Shown: positions 12,554-23,555 of the stretch, one piece after another
Layout of the letters: each line of letters begins with the position of its first letter
How positions within the stretch are numbered: the stretch's first letter is position 1
DNA from: Lingula anatina
Taxonomy: Eukaryota > Brachiopoda > Lingulata > Lingulida > Lingulidae
DNA: 64,000 nt
Reading direction: 5' to 3'
Assembly: GCF_001039355.2 (NCBI RefSeq)
Contig: NW_019775269.1
Span: forward strand, 275,707-339,706
The notes under the pieces: generated by a model
Seen by the model: only the letters and a program-made list of their open reading frames with translations
What the model was told of the DNA's origin: nothing
Databases searched by the model: none
Position numbers and translations under genes: made by a program

Positions 12554-14031
12554 CTACATTGGTCAAAAAGGTTGTCCCACCCTCATTTCCATGCATGTAC
12601 GTTTATTTACAAATGATCATTTCACAGCTGTAAATTGTTAGAAATAGGCTTTTTATTACAGATACCGTGTCTAACATGATTAATGGTTAAAAAATTCAAA
12701 ACAGTGGTGAAAATATACACATTTTATACCATTAAGTAAAATTTATATGAGGTGCCCCCTCAAATGCACTGTTTCATTGTGACTTCTACAGATGTAAAGA
12801 AATATCTATTAAATTGAAAAGAGGCCATCAAATGTCACCAAATTCACACAAAATTAGCATTAGGATGTGCTCCTTAAAGGTCACGTGCAGAACAGCGTGA
12901 GCGTCTACCGCTTACTGCAATTATCTCCTGTAGACGGCGCGACAAGCCTTCAACACGGGTAACAATTCTGTTATGAGGGATATTGTCCCATTCATCCTAA
13001 AGAGCGTGGCGCAATTGGTCCAGATTATTTGGGAATTGGTTCTCCTCTGCAATGCACATTCAAATTAATGCCAAAGGTGCTCAGTAGGGTTAATATCAGG
13101 GCTCAAAGACGGTTGTCCCATTCTCAGAGCCCTGTGTTTCTGCAACAAATCGCTTCCCAGACGAGAGCTGTGAGCAAGTGTGTTGTCATAATGAAGCCAG
13201 TATCATCCCTGAAGTCACCCTTGCAAATGGAGTGAGATTTCTGTTGAGAATGTTACAGTAAAATGCCCCAGTTACGTTTTGTTCCAAAAGGAACAATGTA
13301 CTAATACCATGGGCTTGGAATGTTCTCCAAATGCGGACTGATCTAACACCTCAGGCGATATTATCCTACACACACCCTTCCAAGAGGCATTTTTAACATG
13401 TCTATGGACCCTCTTTGACCATCGATGGGATACAAGGAATAATTCGATTCTGCATCAAAACCGACTTACTTCCAGTGATGGATGGCCAGATTCAGGTGCC
13501 TGTGGGATCACTGAACGTAGCATTCTCAGCTGATATTTCACTCCATTTTCTCGAGATGATTTTGGGGTTCACTCCAGGCTTCATCATGACTGCACACTTG
13601 CTCACACCTCTCGCCTGGGAAGTGTTTGGTGGAGAAAGACAATGCTCTAAGGATGAAACCACCATCTTTGAGCCCTGATATTAAACTTATTAATCAACTG
13701 TGACATGAATTGGAGTGTGCAATGCAAAGGAGAACCAACCCATTTCACATTTGATGGCGTGTTTTCAATTTAATAGACATTTCTTTACATCTGTAGAAGT
13801 CACAGTGAAACTGTGGATTTGAGGGGGTACCTCTTATAAATTTTACTAAATGATCTAAAATTTGTATATTTTCACCACTATTTTTTTTTTTTTTTTTTTA
13901 CCATTTATCATGTTAGACACGGTATCTGTAATAAAAAGCACTATTTCTAACAATTTACAGCTGTGAGGTGATCATTTGTAAATAAAAGTACATGAAAATG
14001 GGGGTGGGACAACCTTTTTTGACCAATGCTG
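12554..14031. mobile_element. 1.48-kb Tc1/mariner fold-back element in PhyH-2 intron 4
   Basis: The ends CTACATTGGTCAAAAA and (reverse complement) CAGCATTGGTCAAAAA are flanked by TA. Inverted similarity extends far inward: about 280 bp of arm at each end, then further matching parts (13140-13190 against 13570-13625). The left arm on the minus strand contains AGCCCTGATATTAACCC (near 13086-13102). This translates to SPDIN, followed by PTEHLW, the Tc1 transposase SPDxNPxE-LW signature around the last catalytic acid. The right arm carries a decayed copy of the same region on the plus strand (near 13671). The structure is therefore two Tc1 3' ends in inverted orientation. Stops and shifts rule out an active transposase. 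Confidence 0.85.
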
Positions 14032-15604
14032 TATACTGTAACATGATAAACAAGTAAATGGCAGCTGAAAACATACCGAAACAATATGTCCCAACGCTTG
14101 TTAACACATTACCCAAAGGCGGTTGTTACACTTTTCAAAGAAACCAAAAGTAAAACCGAGTTAGTTCTCTCATGGTTTTGCAGTTTGACCAGTGATTTTA
14201 ATATTAGCGCTACGGTGTTTATGCACAAGTCGCTGTTGAGTCTACATTTTAGGTTTCAGTTAGTGACAGTACTATTTAGGTAAATAACATGCCAAACTTA
14301 GGAAAGGCATTGGAGTTCGATGCGTTTCTACTTACGATATCAACAGTAAATTCTCATGTTTTATTGAAATCGGAGCAAATGGTTACTGCTATTTTCCAGT
14401 TATTGGTACTTTACCTGTTTCCAGACATGGCTACAGTGTGGATTGCTGTGGACAGAGCAGACAAGACAAATGGGTGTCTGCAGGTAATGAGACACAGCGT
14501 TCTAAATAGATATCTTTAACTTTCTCAGAATTCATCAAGGCGAGTGTTGATGCGAATGTTCATTTGTCTAGACTAGTCCGTAAAGGAACCATTTGTTACT
14601 CCTATATATTTATCAAAAAAATGTAGAACACATATGTGACACACATATTGCATATTCAGTTGCCGTACATATTTTGGCGACTTATCACCGCAATTTTTCC
14701 ATGCATGCAGATACTGCCAGGTTCTCATCGAGCTGGTCGAATAGAGCACGTGAAAGTTGGTGACCAAGCAGGGGCTGAACCGGAACGCGTAGAGTTCCTG
14801 GCCAAAGTTTGCCCCTTGACCTACGTCCAGCTTGACCCTGGAGACGCTATGTTTTTCCACTGCAACCTGCTCCATCGAAGTGACCAGAATCACAGCCAGA
14901 ACCGGCGCTGGGCTTACCTTGTCTGCTATAACCGTGCATCCAATGACCCAGTGTATAAACATCACCATCCTAACTACACGCCACTGATTAAGGTGGGCAT
15001 AGTACAATCATAGTGGGCATACATGTAGTACTTTTTTTTCAGTTTCATTATTTTATTTACTATTTTTTATTTTTATATTTGATAGTTAAATTTGCATAAT
15101 ATACAACATTTAAAGTTGCATATACATTTGTATCTGAATAGATCCTTGACGTCTATTTTACTATTCACACCTTTAACATTCATGCGCATAAGTAACCTTT
15201 ACATTGGTTTGTATAATGCATCTATATTGTCTTTATTTATTGTCAGCCTTTCTTCTTTAGCTCACAATAACGGGATATTAAGTCTATTTCAAATGTGCCA
15301 GTAGTCATCACACAGGCAAAATATGAATTCTCTTTTCTCCATTTATTTCTATGGGCGATTTCACTCTTCTCTTCCTGTCGGAAAAAAGCGTCACGTCGCA
15401 TACAACTGGTCTACTACAAAACATAGTAATTGACTTGGCAATTTATTTCATAATAACTTTTTGACATTTCATTTTTATATCAAGGTACCGAACAGCAGAA
15501 TTAAGGAATGTGGCACCAAAACACCCATCGAAAAAAAACTATTTTTTCAAGGACCGAAAAGAGACCGTGACCCTGCTATAGAAGTGCCAGAGAGGAAGGC
15601 CTAA

Positions 15605-16715
15605 ACTACAGTATATTTTGAGACTTTATTCAGACACTGATTAATTATGAGACACAATGTTAGCATATGTGTAAAATGGTTTTAATTCTATTAACGGTTT
15701 TGTGGCAAAGGCTATTTTGTTTTGAATTTTTTATTACATATCAGGGATTTACACACACTGGAGAATAGAAGTGTCGCCCCTACTGACCAATACTTTGGGG
15801 GAGAAATGTATATGGAATGATATGTGGTATCATTTTATTAACATCAAATTTCACAAAAAGACCAAGAATACAATTCCATGGAACAGCGGTTTTATACTCA
15901 TTAGTCACATAATAAGTAGACCAGGCATTATAACTACTCAAGATCTACCTACTTTGATTACTCTGATTCAGGGGGTGAAACTTCTGTTGTCCAGTGTGTG
16001 TATCTGACGGTTAAGATCAAAAAGCTAACTCGTAGATGACTGTAATTTTTCACCACGGTCTAAGACCATGGTAGGGATATTTTACAGACATCTAATGCAG
16101 ACATAATGTCACAGGTCCAGGCCTTATCAAGCCTGCTTCCTAAGTGGCCCAGACCACATCCTAATTAAGACCTGTCCCAGACCACTTCGTGACCAAGTTA
16201 ATTGACCAACATCTTTTTTTCCGACAGGAACAGTAGTTAATTGGCCTACAAGTTGAAATAAAAATGAAATAATAAAATAATAATAATAAAATAAATACGC
16301 TATCTGGGATTTATGCTGATTCACCTCTTTGGGTATTACTGTTATGAAATTGATTTTTCTTTAAAATTGATTCAATCCCAAAGAGGGCAATAAGCCAAAT
16401 GGTCATATAGTGTACTTATGAAACCATTTATATTCTACTTAATAGTGGATCATAATAAAAGATACCACAATTAATGTTATTATCAATACTTGTAACGAAT
16501 CTTTTAAAGAATGCGATATAATTAAGATTATATCGAACACACACACGGACGCAGGCATGCTGGCACGCACGCACACACATACACGCCTATTTCAATAAAC
16601 GGTACATACAAAACTAGTATCAATACAGATATAAACCAATTGAAAATCTGAGGGCGGAAGTAACTCAAAGAATCGGCCGGTAAATAGTGATTAACTGCGA
16701 CAGTCCATTTTGCAG
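15605..16715. repeat. PhyH-2 3' flank and second copy of the segmental duplicate block
   Basis: 15605-15815 follows the PhyH-2 stop and resembles the regions after the stops of PhyH-4, -5 and -7. From 15822 the sequence is the near-identical partner of 2348-3245. There is no coding content. Confidence 0.8.
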
Positions 16716-16880
16716 TGGCCTGTCCCAGAGGCAGCTTCTACAAAAATTCCTCACCAGATGGCACCAGTGAGTGTAGCTTGTGTGGACCAGGGACGTGCCA
16801 GGACATACAGGCCCAGACTACCTGTCAACTCTGTCCAGATGGCACTGTGTCACGGGCTGGCAGTACACATCTACACCAAT
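16716..16880 (+). pseudogene. Second orphan duplicate of the cysteine-rich exon, splice sites intact
   Basis: A 165-nt copy of 1204-1368 with open frame, cysteines, CAG acceptor and GTGAGT donor all kept. No partner exon follows on the plus strand before PhyH-3. It is probably non-functional outside its parental gene, but it could in principle be spliced into a longer transcript. Confidence 0.75.
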
Positions 16881-17669
16881 GTGAGTACAGCACTATTTTG
16901 CCCTGTGTGTCTGCTGCAAATCGTTGCTGATTTTTGGCTCAGTTTCAGGAATCTGGCATATTTCCTATGTGCAATATAACAGCATATCCTGTATTTACTT
17001 TAAAATTAGGAATGTAGACCTGTCTGCATGAACATTTGAAAAATGTTTTAAAGAGGCTAAGGTTTTCAGGTCATGGGTAAGAGGATCTATTGATAAGTAC
17101 ATCTGTTATATAGAAATAAAAACATAAATTGATTATGTTAAAAGAATATTTTTGTTCCCTCTGCTAACAAAGTGTTGCCGACCATCGTGTACTGAGCAAC
17201 TGAAATATTCTTCGTTGATTCTGTGTTTTGGCTCAGAACTGACCTTATTCGATTGGATCTCACACGTATGTCTAGACATCCTGTAAGTCTGGTATAGTTG
17301 ATTATGATTAATCGACAGGTTTAAACATAATTTGAAATGTCTTATTTGGTTTGCCACACTGTAAAGGTGCCGTTTTTTACACATTGATGTAATATACCAG
17401 CAGATTCAGTTGCCTGTTTTGCAACATTTTATTTTTAATCTTATTGTATTCACGCAACGCACTCTTTTTACATTGTGATGACACCGATAACAGGAAACTG
17501 AGGGCCCGCGTGAAATGAAAAACAAGTAAATGTCAATTGAAAACACTACCACAACAGCTAGTTCTCCATCTGTAACCTTCAACTATATCAGTTTGTAGCC
17601 AAGTCATTAAATACAAAGAAACGTCGTAAATGTGCACACATTTGCTTGCAGTAGTACACGAGTAACAAG
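16881..17669. other. 5' flank of PhyH-3
   Basis: No gene is seen. The stretch is colinear with 3411-4174 upstream of PhyH-1. Confidence 0.6.
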
Positions 17670-18211
17670 ATGGGAGAATCTGTAAGGACGACTGACGGGA
17701 CAGGTAAATTTTGTTTTTAAGTGATAATAATCTGTCAGTATAAAGATTAAAGATATTTCATTTTAGTCTCATTCATATAAAAAGAAATAAAAAATTAGAA
17801 GCAGTAAAATACGGCAGTTCTATATAGAACGGCGAGAGACTGAATATCCCTTGAAATCTACGTTAGAGCATTATTAATAGATCAAAATTGTTAAAAAATC
17901 TAGCAATTTAAAAAAGTTCAACACGTTTATCAATAAAAATGACAGTTAAGTAGGAGGTGGACCTCTTTCTTAATACACCCAGATTCACATAAAGGGCAGG
18001 TTCTTTCCACAATAGCTAATTTTTCATATCAAGCCGTTTTTGTTGGAAGTGAAGCAACCCCACACATCACCTTAGCAAGTACCCTTCGTTGATTATATAT
18101 CTATGTATATGTAGCACCTTACGTCTTGACAGACGTGCATTCAAACGAGTGACAATTAGCCCAGGTACAAAAGTCTGCAACTGTACGCAGACTGCTTATT
18201 TAAATTTATTA

Positions 18212-18310
18212 TAATGTGTGTGTTGTGTGCGTGCGTCTGTATGTGTGTGTGTGTATGTGTGAGTGTGTGAGTGTGCCTGTGTGTATGTGAAAGAGAGAGG
18301 GGGAGAGAGA
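18212..18310. repeat. Degenerate (GT)n/(GA)n tract in PhyH-3 intron 1
   Basis: Interrupted GT-rich and GA-rich tract, positionally equivalent to the compound microsatellites of PhyH-1 and PhyH-5. Confidence 0.85.
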
Positions 18311-19713
18311 AATTGTAGGGTCGCGTGTGTGTCTTTGAACATGCTTGCTTGTGAGTTGTGATTTTGCTGTGTACAATTTATTGTTATTTTCATGCAAGAT
18401 GATATGTTCACTAGTAAATGTGTCTTACTAAGTGGCATGCATTCAACATTTTAGGCTATCAGTACACAGATAACTTTGACGTTACTGACGAAGTGAAAGA
18501 GCAGTTTGACAGGGATGGTTTTATTATATTGCGGTAAGGCAGTGAACAGTTTCGAAACTTTCCCCTCTTGCTTGCATGATTAACGAGTTTTCCTAAATGG
18601 AAGTTGAAATAACTATCCAACATCAGCACCTCCCCCTGCACACCTTTTATGCTAGTGAATATTCGCATCGAACACTCGATATTTAAAATTACATTTTGTC
18701 TGATGAAAACCGAGTTTATTAACACATACGCACTGAGTGTTATTATTTGATAAATACAGAATGTGATCTTACATATATATACGGTAAAGTGTAGGCTGAT
18801 AAAATTCAATAAGGACAGATGACGCCATAGACAAACATGATATTGTATGCATCGACCGATGACGTTATCGCCGAAATTTTTACCAATCATGGAAAAAAGA
18901 AAAAGACACATTTGCGTCTGGTCTTGAAAGACACTTAAACCTTCTTTAACCCTCTTATGTCTTTGCGTTCAGGAAATTTTTTAGACACCGAAGAGGTGGC
19001 TACTTTAAGGACGGCCCTGGAGCAAGACAAGACCCTGGAGGACAATTACTATACCAGGGACGATGGGGAGGGAAATCAGGCCAAAATGGCCAACTGGAAT
19101 CACCCTGTGGATGACATAACCGGGATGATAGGGAGGAGTGACAAAGCTGCCGGTACCATGGAAAAGGTAGCTACATAGGCCTCATACTGTATAGTCTTTA
19201 TCGACTGTCGTTCATTTTTCCTCGACTGTAAAATCATGATTTCACTGCACAAATTGTTTTACCTAATACTACGCCTTATTCCTTACATTTTTGAAGGGAA
19301 AATCACAAAACGTGTTATTCAATTAATCTTACTTAGACTGCCAGGCTTCAGTATTCAGTTAAGATACTGAGATTATTTATCTCTGTGGAAATTTGTCGTC
19401 CATTTTAAGCCTATAAATTAAATTTTGTATCTTTAGTAAGCAAACAAATTAAAAAATTCCAATCTTTGATTCCAGCTTTTAGGGGGAGAGGTATATCAAT
19501 ATCACGCCAAAGTCGTCATGAAAGAACCATTTACAGGGGGTGCATTTGTATGGCACCAGGATTACGGGTAAATTTTTACTGGACCCCTTTTGTTATTATT
19601 TCGATACTATTTTAATAAAACATGTGTCATAGCACATTGTACAAACGTGTAGGTTGCCAAGGTGAAAATTTAAAGGGCCTACAGCCAGTATAGAATAAAG
19701 CTGCCCGGTGTCA

Positions 19714-20236
19714 TGTGTACGGTCCGTTCTGCGTGAACCATCCGTCCTGGCCGATTGTACACGCAGCAGACACGATATGAGCCGTTCCGTGAATGATCCA
19801 TTGTAATTCACCTGTACTGTTATATTCGGCTAGTTCATTTCCTACCTCATTATACATTAAGTATGATGGGGATATTTCTAGGTAAAATTCATGTGTTACT
19901 TGATAATTTTGATAGAGAATCAGCGTCAAATTACAGTTCGACGCATGGATGAACCTACTGTGGACGGGCCGTCGTTATTCAGCTGTTGGCCTACTATTTC
20001 AGTATTGATTTTATTAGGCTAGTGTGTTGATATGGCCACCTGAGGAAAATCACAGTAGAGGTGAACATCTATAAGATATGAATACTTTATGTTTGAATTT
20101 GCAGTATGTTCTCAACAGCACATGTTTATTAAAGGCTAAGAATGTATTGATGACTCGAGAGAGTCTTTCAGATTTGCCTGCGCTTTGTGCGCATGAGCAG
20201 AATGGATGGTACACGCTCCGAGCGGTACACGCCACA
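19714..20236. mobile_element. Possible TIR insertion in PhyH-3 intron 4
   Basis: This segment replaces the sequence found at the same place in PhyH-1 and PhyH-5. Its ends are loosely inverted: GTGTACGGTCCG...GAACCATCCGTCCTG against the reverse complement GTGTACCGCTCG...TACCATCCATTCTG. There is no clear target duplication and no coding capacity. Confidence 0.4.
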
Positions 20237-21852
20237 CATTTGAGCATTAATTAGCCCCACGGTGTTTACGCACAAGCTGATGAGTCTACATTTTAGGTTT
20301 CAGTTAGAAACAGTTCCATTTAGGTCAAAATGAAGCCATAGCAAAATTTAGAAAAGGCATTTGTTGTTAGATGAGTTTTGAATCACGATATCAAGAATAT
20401 ATTCCCATATTTTCTTCGTATTGGTGGTTATTTACTGCCCGCCCTGCTAATTGCTATTTCCAGTGATTGGTACCATTACGGCAACTTGTTTCCAAACATG
20501 GCTACTGTGTGGATTGCTGTGGACAGAGCAGACAGGACAAACGGGTGTCTACAGGTAATGAAACACGAGTTGTAGTACATGTAGCTATCATTAATATTCA
20601 AAAAATCCATCAAGGTGAATGCTGATGCCAATGTTCAATTCTATACAAAGAATGATTCAAAAGCATGAAATATTGATGTCTCTGCAGTCCTTAAAGGAAG
20701 CATAGGTTACTCCTACTTAGGCGACACCACCAGCTTCTCTTATTGTTTTTTCCTATAAAGAATGTGCATAGTGACGTCCGCTAACTTCATACACGCAAAG
20801 ACAAGTACCTTTCAAAGCTATTCCTACATGTCCGCCACTGTATAGATTAGACCAAAGAGACTGTATTTAATCACCTCATCCTTTATATACGTGCAGATAC
20901 TACTTGGCTCCCATCAAGCTGGGCGACTGGAGCACGTGAAAGTCGGTGAACAAGCAGGGGCTGACCCGGAACGCGTAGAACTCCTTGCCAAAACCTGCCC
21001 CTTGACCTACGTCCAGCTTGACCCTGGGGACGCTCTGATATTTCACTGTAATCTGGTCCATCGAAGTGACCAGAATCACAGCCAGAACCGCCGTTGGGCT
21101 TACCTTGTCTGCTATAACCGTGCATCCAATGACCCAGTGTATAAACATCACTATCCTAACTACACGCCCCTGATTAAGGTGGGCATAATACATTCCAATA
21201 TTATCATAGTTACGTTCATTAATCTCCCATTTTTATCATTTTTATATTTGTTTGTTAAATATGCATAATGCGCCACATTTTAAATTGAACTTTGCCGAAT
21301 AGACCTATGGCGTCCATTTCACTATCAACTCTTTAACATTCATGTGCCCTTTATATTGTTTTGTATTATGCATTACCTTTATGGGCTACTTTTATTGTCT
21401 GCCCTTCTTTTTTAGCTGACAATAACGGAATATTTGGTCGATTTTAAATAAGCCAGTAGTCATAACATTGGCAAAATATGAAAGCCCCTTTCTCCATTTA
21501 TTTGTAGGCAATTTCATTCCCCTAAACCTACTATTTATTAAAACAAAACAAAACATTACGTCAAATGCAAGTGGTCCATTATGAAATATTATAGCGATTG
21601 ACGTGCCGCTTTATTTTTCATAACATATCGTTCCTTTCTTATTTCAAGGTGCCGAATAGCAGAATAAAGGAATGTGACACTAAAACATCCACCGAAGGAA
21701 AGTTTTTTTTCAAGGACCCTCTAACATCCCGGCCTTCTAAAATAAGATGCAAAACTATAGTACCAACAATAAAATTATTTTGCAGCAGACAACAAGCGCA
21801 CCCTGTGGTCAGAGAAAAACATGCAATTATTTACACAATGGGAAGTGAATGA

Positions 21853-23007
21853 ATCTCCAAATCAAACGGCCATCTGATTTTGTCTGAAAATATATAGTAA
21901 TTTAGCAGAGCACCAAATTAATTTTTTGTTTCAATTATTTTATGATTGGTGAGGAATATACTATAGCTGTAGCTCTTGTGATATTATGCTCTTTTCCTTT
22001 AATTTTTTCAATCAATTTCTTTTAATATTTTAAATTTCATTAAATATTTTGCTTCAATTTAAGCTTCATTTGGGTGAATGTCTATTGCTTATGCACTGAA
22101 AATGCTACGTTGTGCGTACTATATATTTATTTCTTGCAATATCAGAATAAGAGCATGCAATAAATACACAAATTGATTATGTGTAAAGAAAATGTGTTTC
22201 TCCCTCTTCATTCAAAGCATCTTGAATATCCTTTGCTGACGTCGGATTATGGTACAAAACTGATTTCATTTTATTAGACAACTTACTCAGAATTACCAAG
22301 GGAGTTAAGATCTCAAGAGAGAAACGTTGAAGTCATCGTTTAGTTTATTGACAACCCTGGCATTTTAAAAATGATATGTGACCAAAATTTGGCTTTCTTC
22401 GTCCCAAATGTACCCATGAAATACAGTAAAGGTGCTTAGCTTACCTATGCACCGATTCGGCCGATTTTAATTAGCATATGCATCGAAAGGTTCACCTATT
22501 ATTATTAACACCCTTGATTACGGTATTGCATGGCATAGTCGAACGCTCCTCTTTACTCGCAATTAAGACAATTGCGACGTCCTTTATCACGACTAACTGC
22601 TTTTGAAATGACATTAAAATACAAATATACCAACCGATCTTTTGGCCTATTGCCTTGGTCAGGTATTGCTAATATGATATGTTATTTTTTATATTTTGCA
22701 TAATTACACCGTTGACTTAATCCCCGACAAAGGAAATTAGCAGGGCTCAGCTAGTGTATTTGTGCAATCATTTACATGTATAATATATAAAAAAACTTGG
22801 TCATAATAAAAATGCCACAATTTCACTGACGACGGAAATTAGTTATACATGTATGCATAGCTACCGTCTTTATGCAATCATTTACATGTATAATGTATCA
22901 AACACTAATAAAAAATGCCACGATTTATGTTATTATTTTAAAAAATAATTTGAAATATTTAAAAAAATCTTGTATCGAACCTTTTAATGTATACCATTAA
23001 GATAAGA

Positions 23008-23038
<31 letters not shown>

Positions 23039-23555
23039 TCTATAATCCTAGAATCGATACAGGTGTATTTATTTTAGTAAAGTTCCTGATAAGATGTAAA
23101 TGAAAACGTTTCTCGATAGCCAGGTCCTACAGTACACTGAATTTCTAGACATAAGCCTGGTGGCTGATCGAAATTAGCCTCAACTTTAGACGTAACCGCA
23201 AATGTGTTGTTAAGTTTGTCAAACTGACAAATGCACTGTTTTTACACAATTATGTACAATGCCAGCAGATCAAATTTTCTGTTCTGACATTTTATTTTTC
23301 AATCTTCTTGTATTCACGTAACGCGCTATTTCTACATTATGATGCCACCAATGTTAGAAAACTGAGGGCCCTTGTAACATGATAAACAAGTAAATGAAAG
23401 CTGAAAAAATATCGTTGACAACATGATAAAAAATCTACCACAACTAGATTTCCATCTGCAACCTTCAACTATGTCTGTGTGTAGCCAAGTCATTTAATAC
23501 AGGTGAACGTGATTAGCTTGCATACATTTGCTTGCAGCGGTACACGAGTGAAAGG
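21853..23555. other. Intergenic, PhyH-3 to PhyH-4
   Basis: No exon is seen. The first part parallels 8700-9180. From about 22725 it matches 37880-38697 upstream of PhyH-7, including a (CA)n tract at 23009-23034 and the conserved upstream block with AACTGAGGGCCC. Confidence 0.6.

Larger units (their letters stand above)
10324..15604 (+). pseudogene. PhyH-2: frameshifted PhyH-family copy
   Basis: All seven exons are recognisable: 10324-10357, 10960-11038, 11527-11719, 11986-12077, 14400-14483, 14711-14992 and 15485-15604. Splice sites are canonical. Exon 5 is 84 nt instead of 91. Compared with PhyH-7, 7 bases are missing between TATTGGTAC and CTGTTTCC, just after the HxD motif. The shifted frame hits a stop (GAATAG) early in exon 6, before the distal metal His, so the product would lack H218 and R229. 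The rest is well preserved, including the usual tail in exon 7, so inactivation looks recent. Intron 4 carries the 1.48-kb fold-back element. Exons 1-3 resemble PhyH-1/3/5, while introns 4-6 resemble PhyH-4/7, so the locus is mosaic. An assembly error at the deletion is the alternative. Confidence 0.8.
17670..21852 (+). pseudogene. PhyH-3: PhyH-family copy with an exon-3 frameshift and a replaced C-terminus
   Basis: Exons: 17670-17703, 18455-18533, 18973-19166, 19476-19567, 20464-20554, 20897-21178 and 21649-21852. Exon 3 is 194 nt instead of 193. One extra A after the acceptor (GAAATTTTTT against GAATTTTTT in PhyH-1) throws the frame and gives a stop within exon 3. The ATG at 18957, read without splicing, would restore the downstream frame, so an N-truncated product is conceivable. 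The metal and 2-oxoglutarate residues are otherwise kept, with DWYHYGN after the HxD. Exon 7 encodes 67 residues. After FFKDP it runs into sequence that lies about 1 kb downstream of the stop in PhyH-4, which indicates a deletion shared with PhyH-1. A sequencing error at the A/T run could also explain the extra base. Confidence 0.7.

Noticed and set aside
13415-13678. 87-codon plus-strand frame inside the Tc1 fold-back
   Set aside because: It lies within the palindromic element and does not correspond to the transposase frame; the recognisable transposase motif is in decayed frames.
14573-15007. Long antisense open frames opposite PhyH exon 6 (also at 20900-21193, 26990-27391, 34141-34434, 41888-42244 and 47725-48060)
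   Set aside because: They are mirror frames of the conserved exon 6, recur only because that exon is conserved, and lack splice context or protein motifs.
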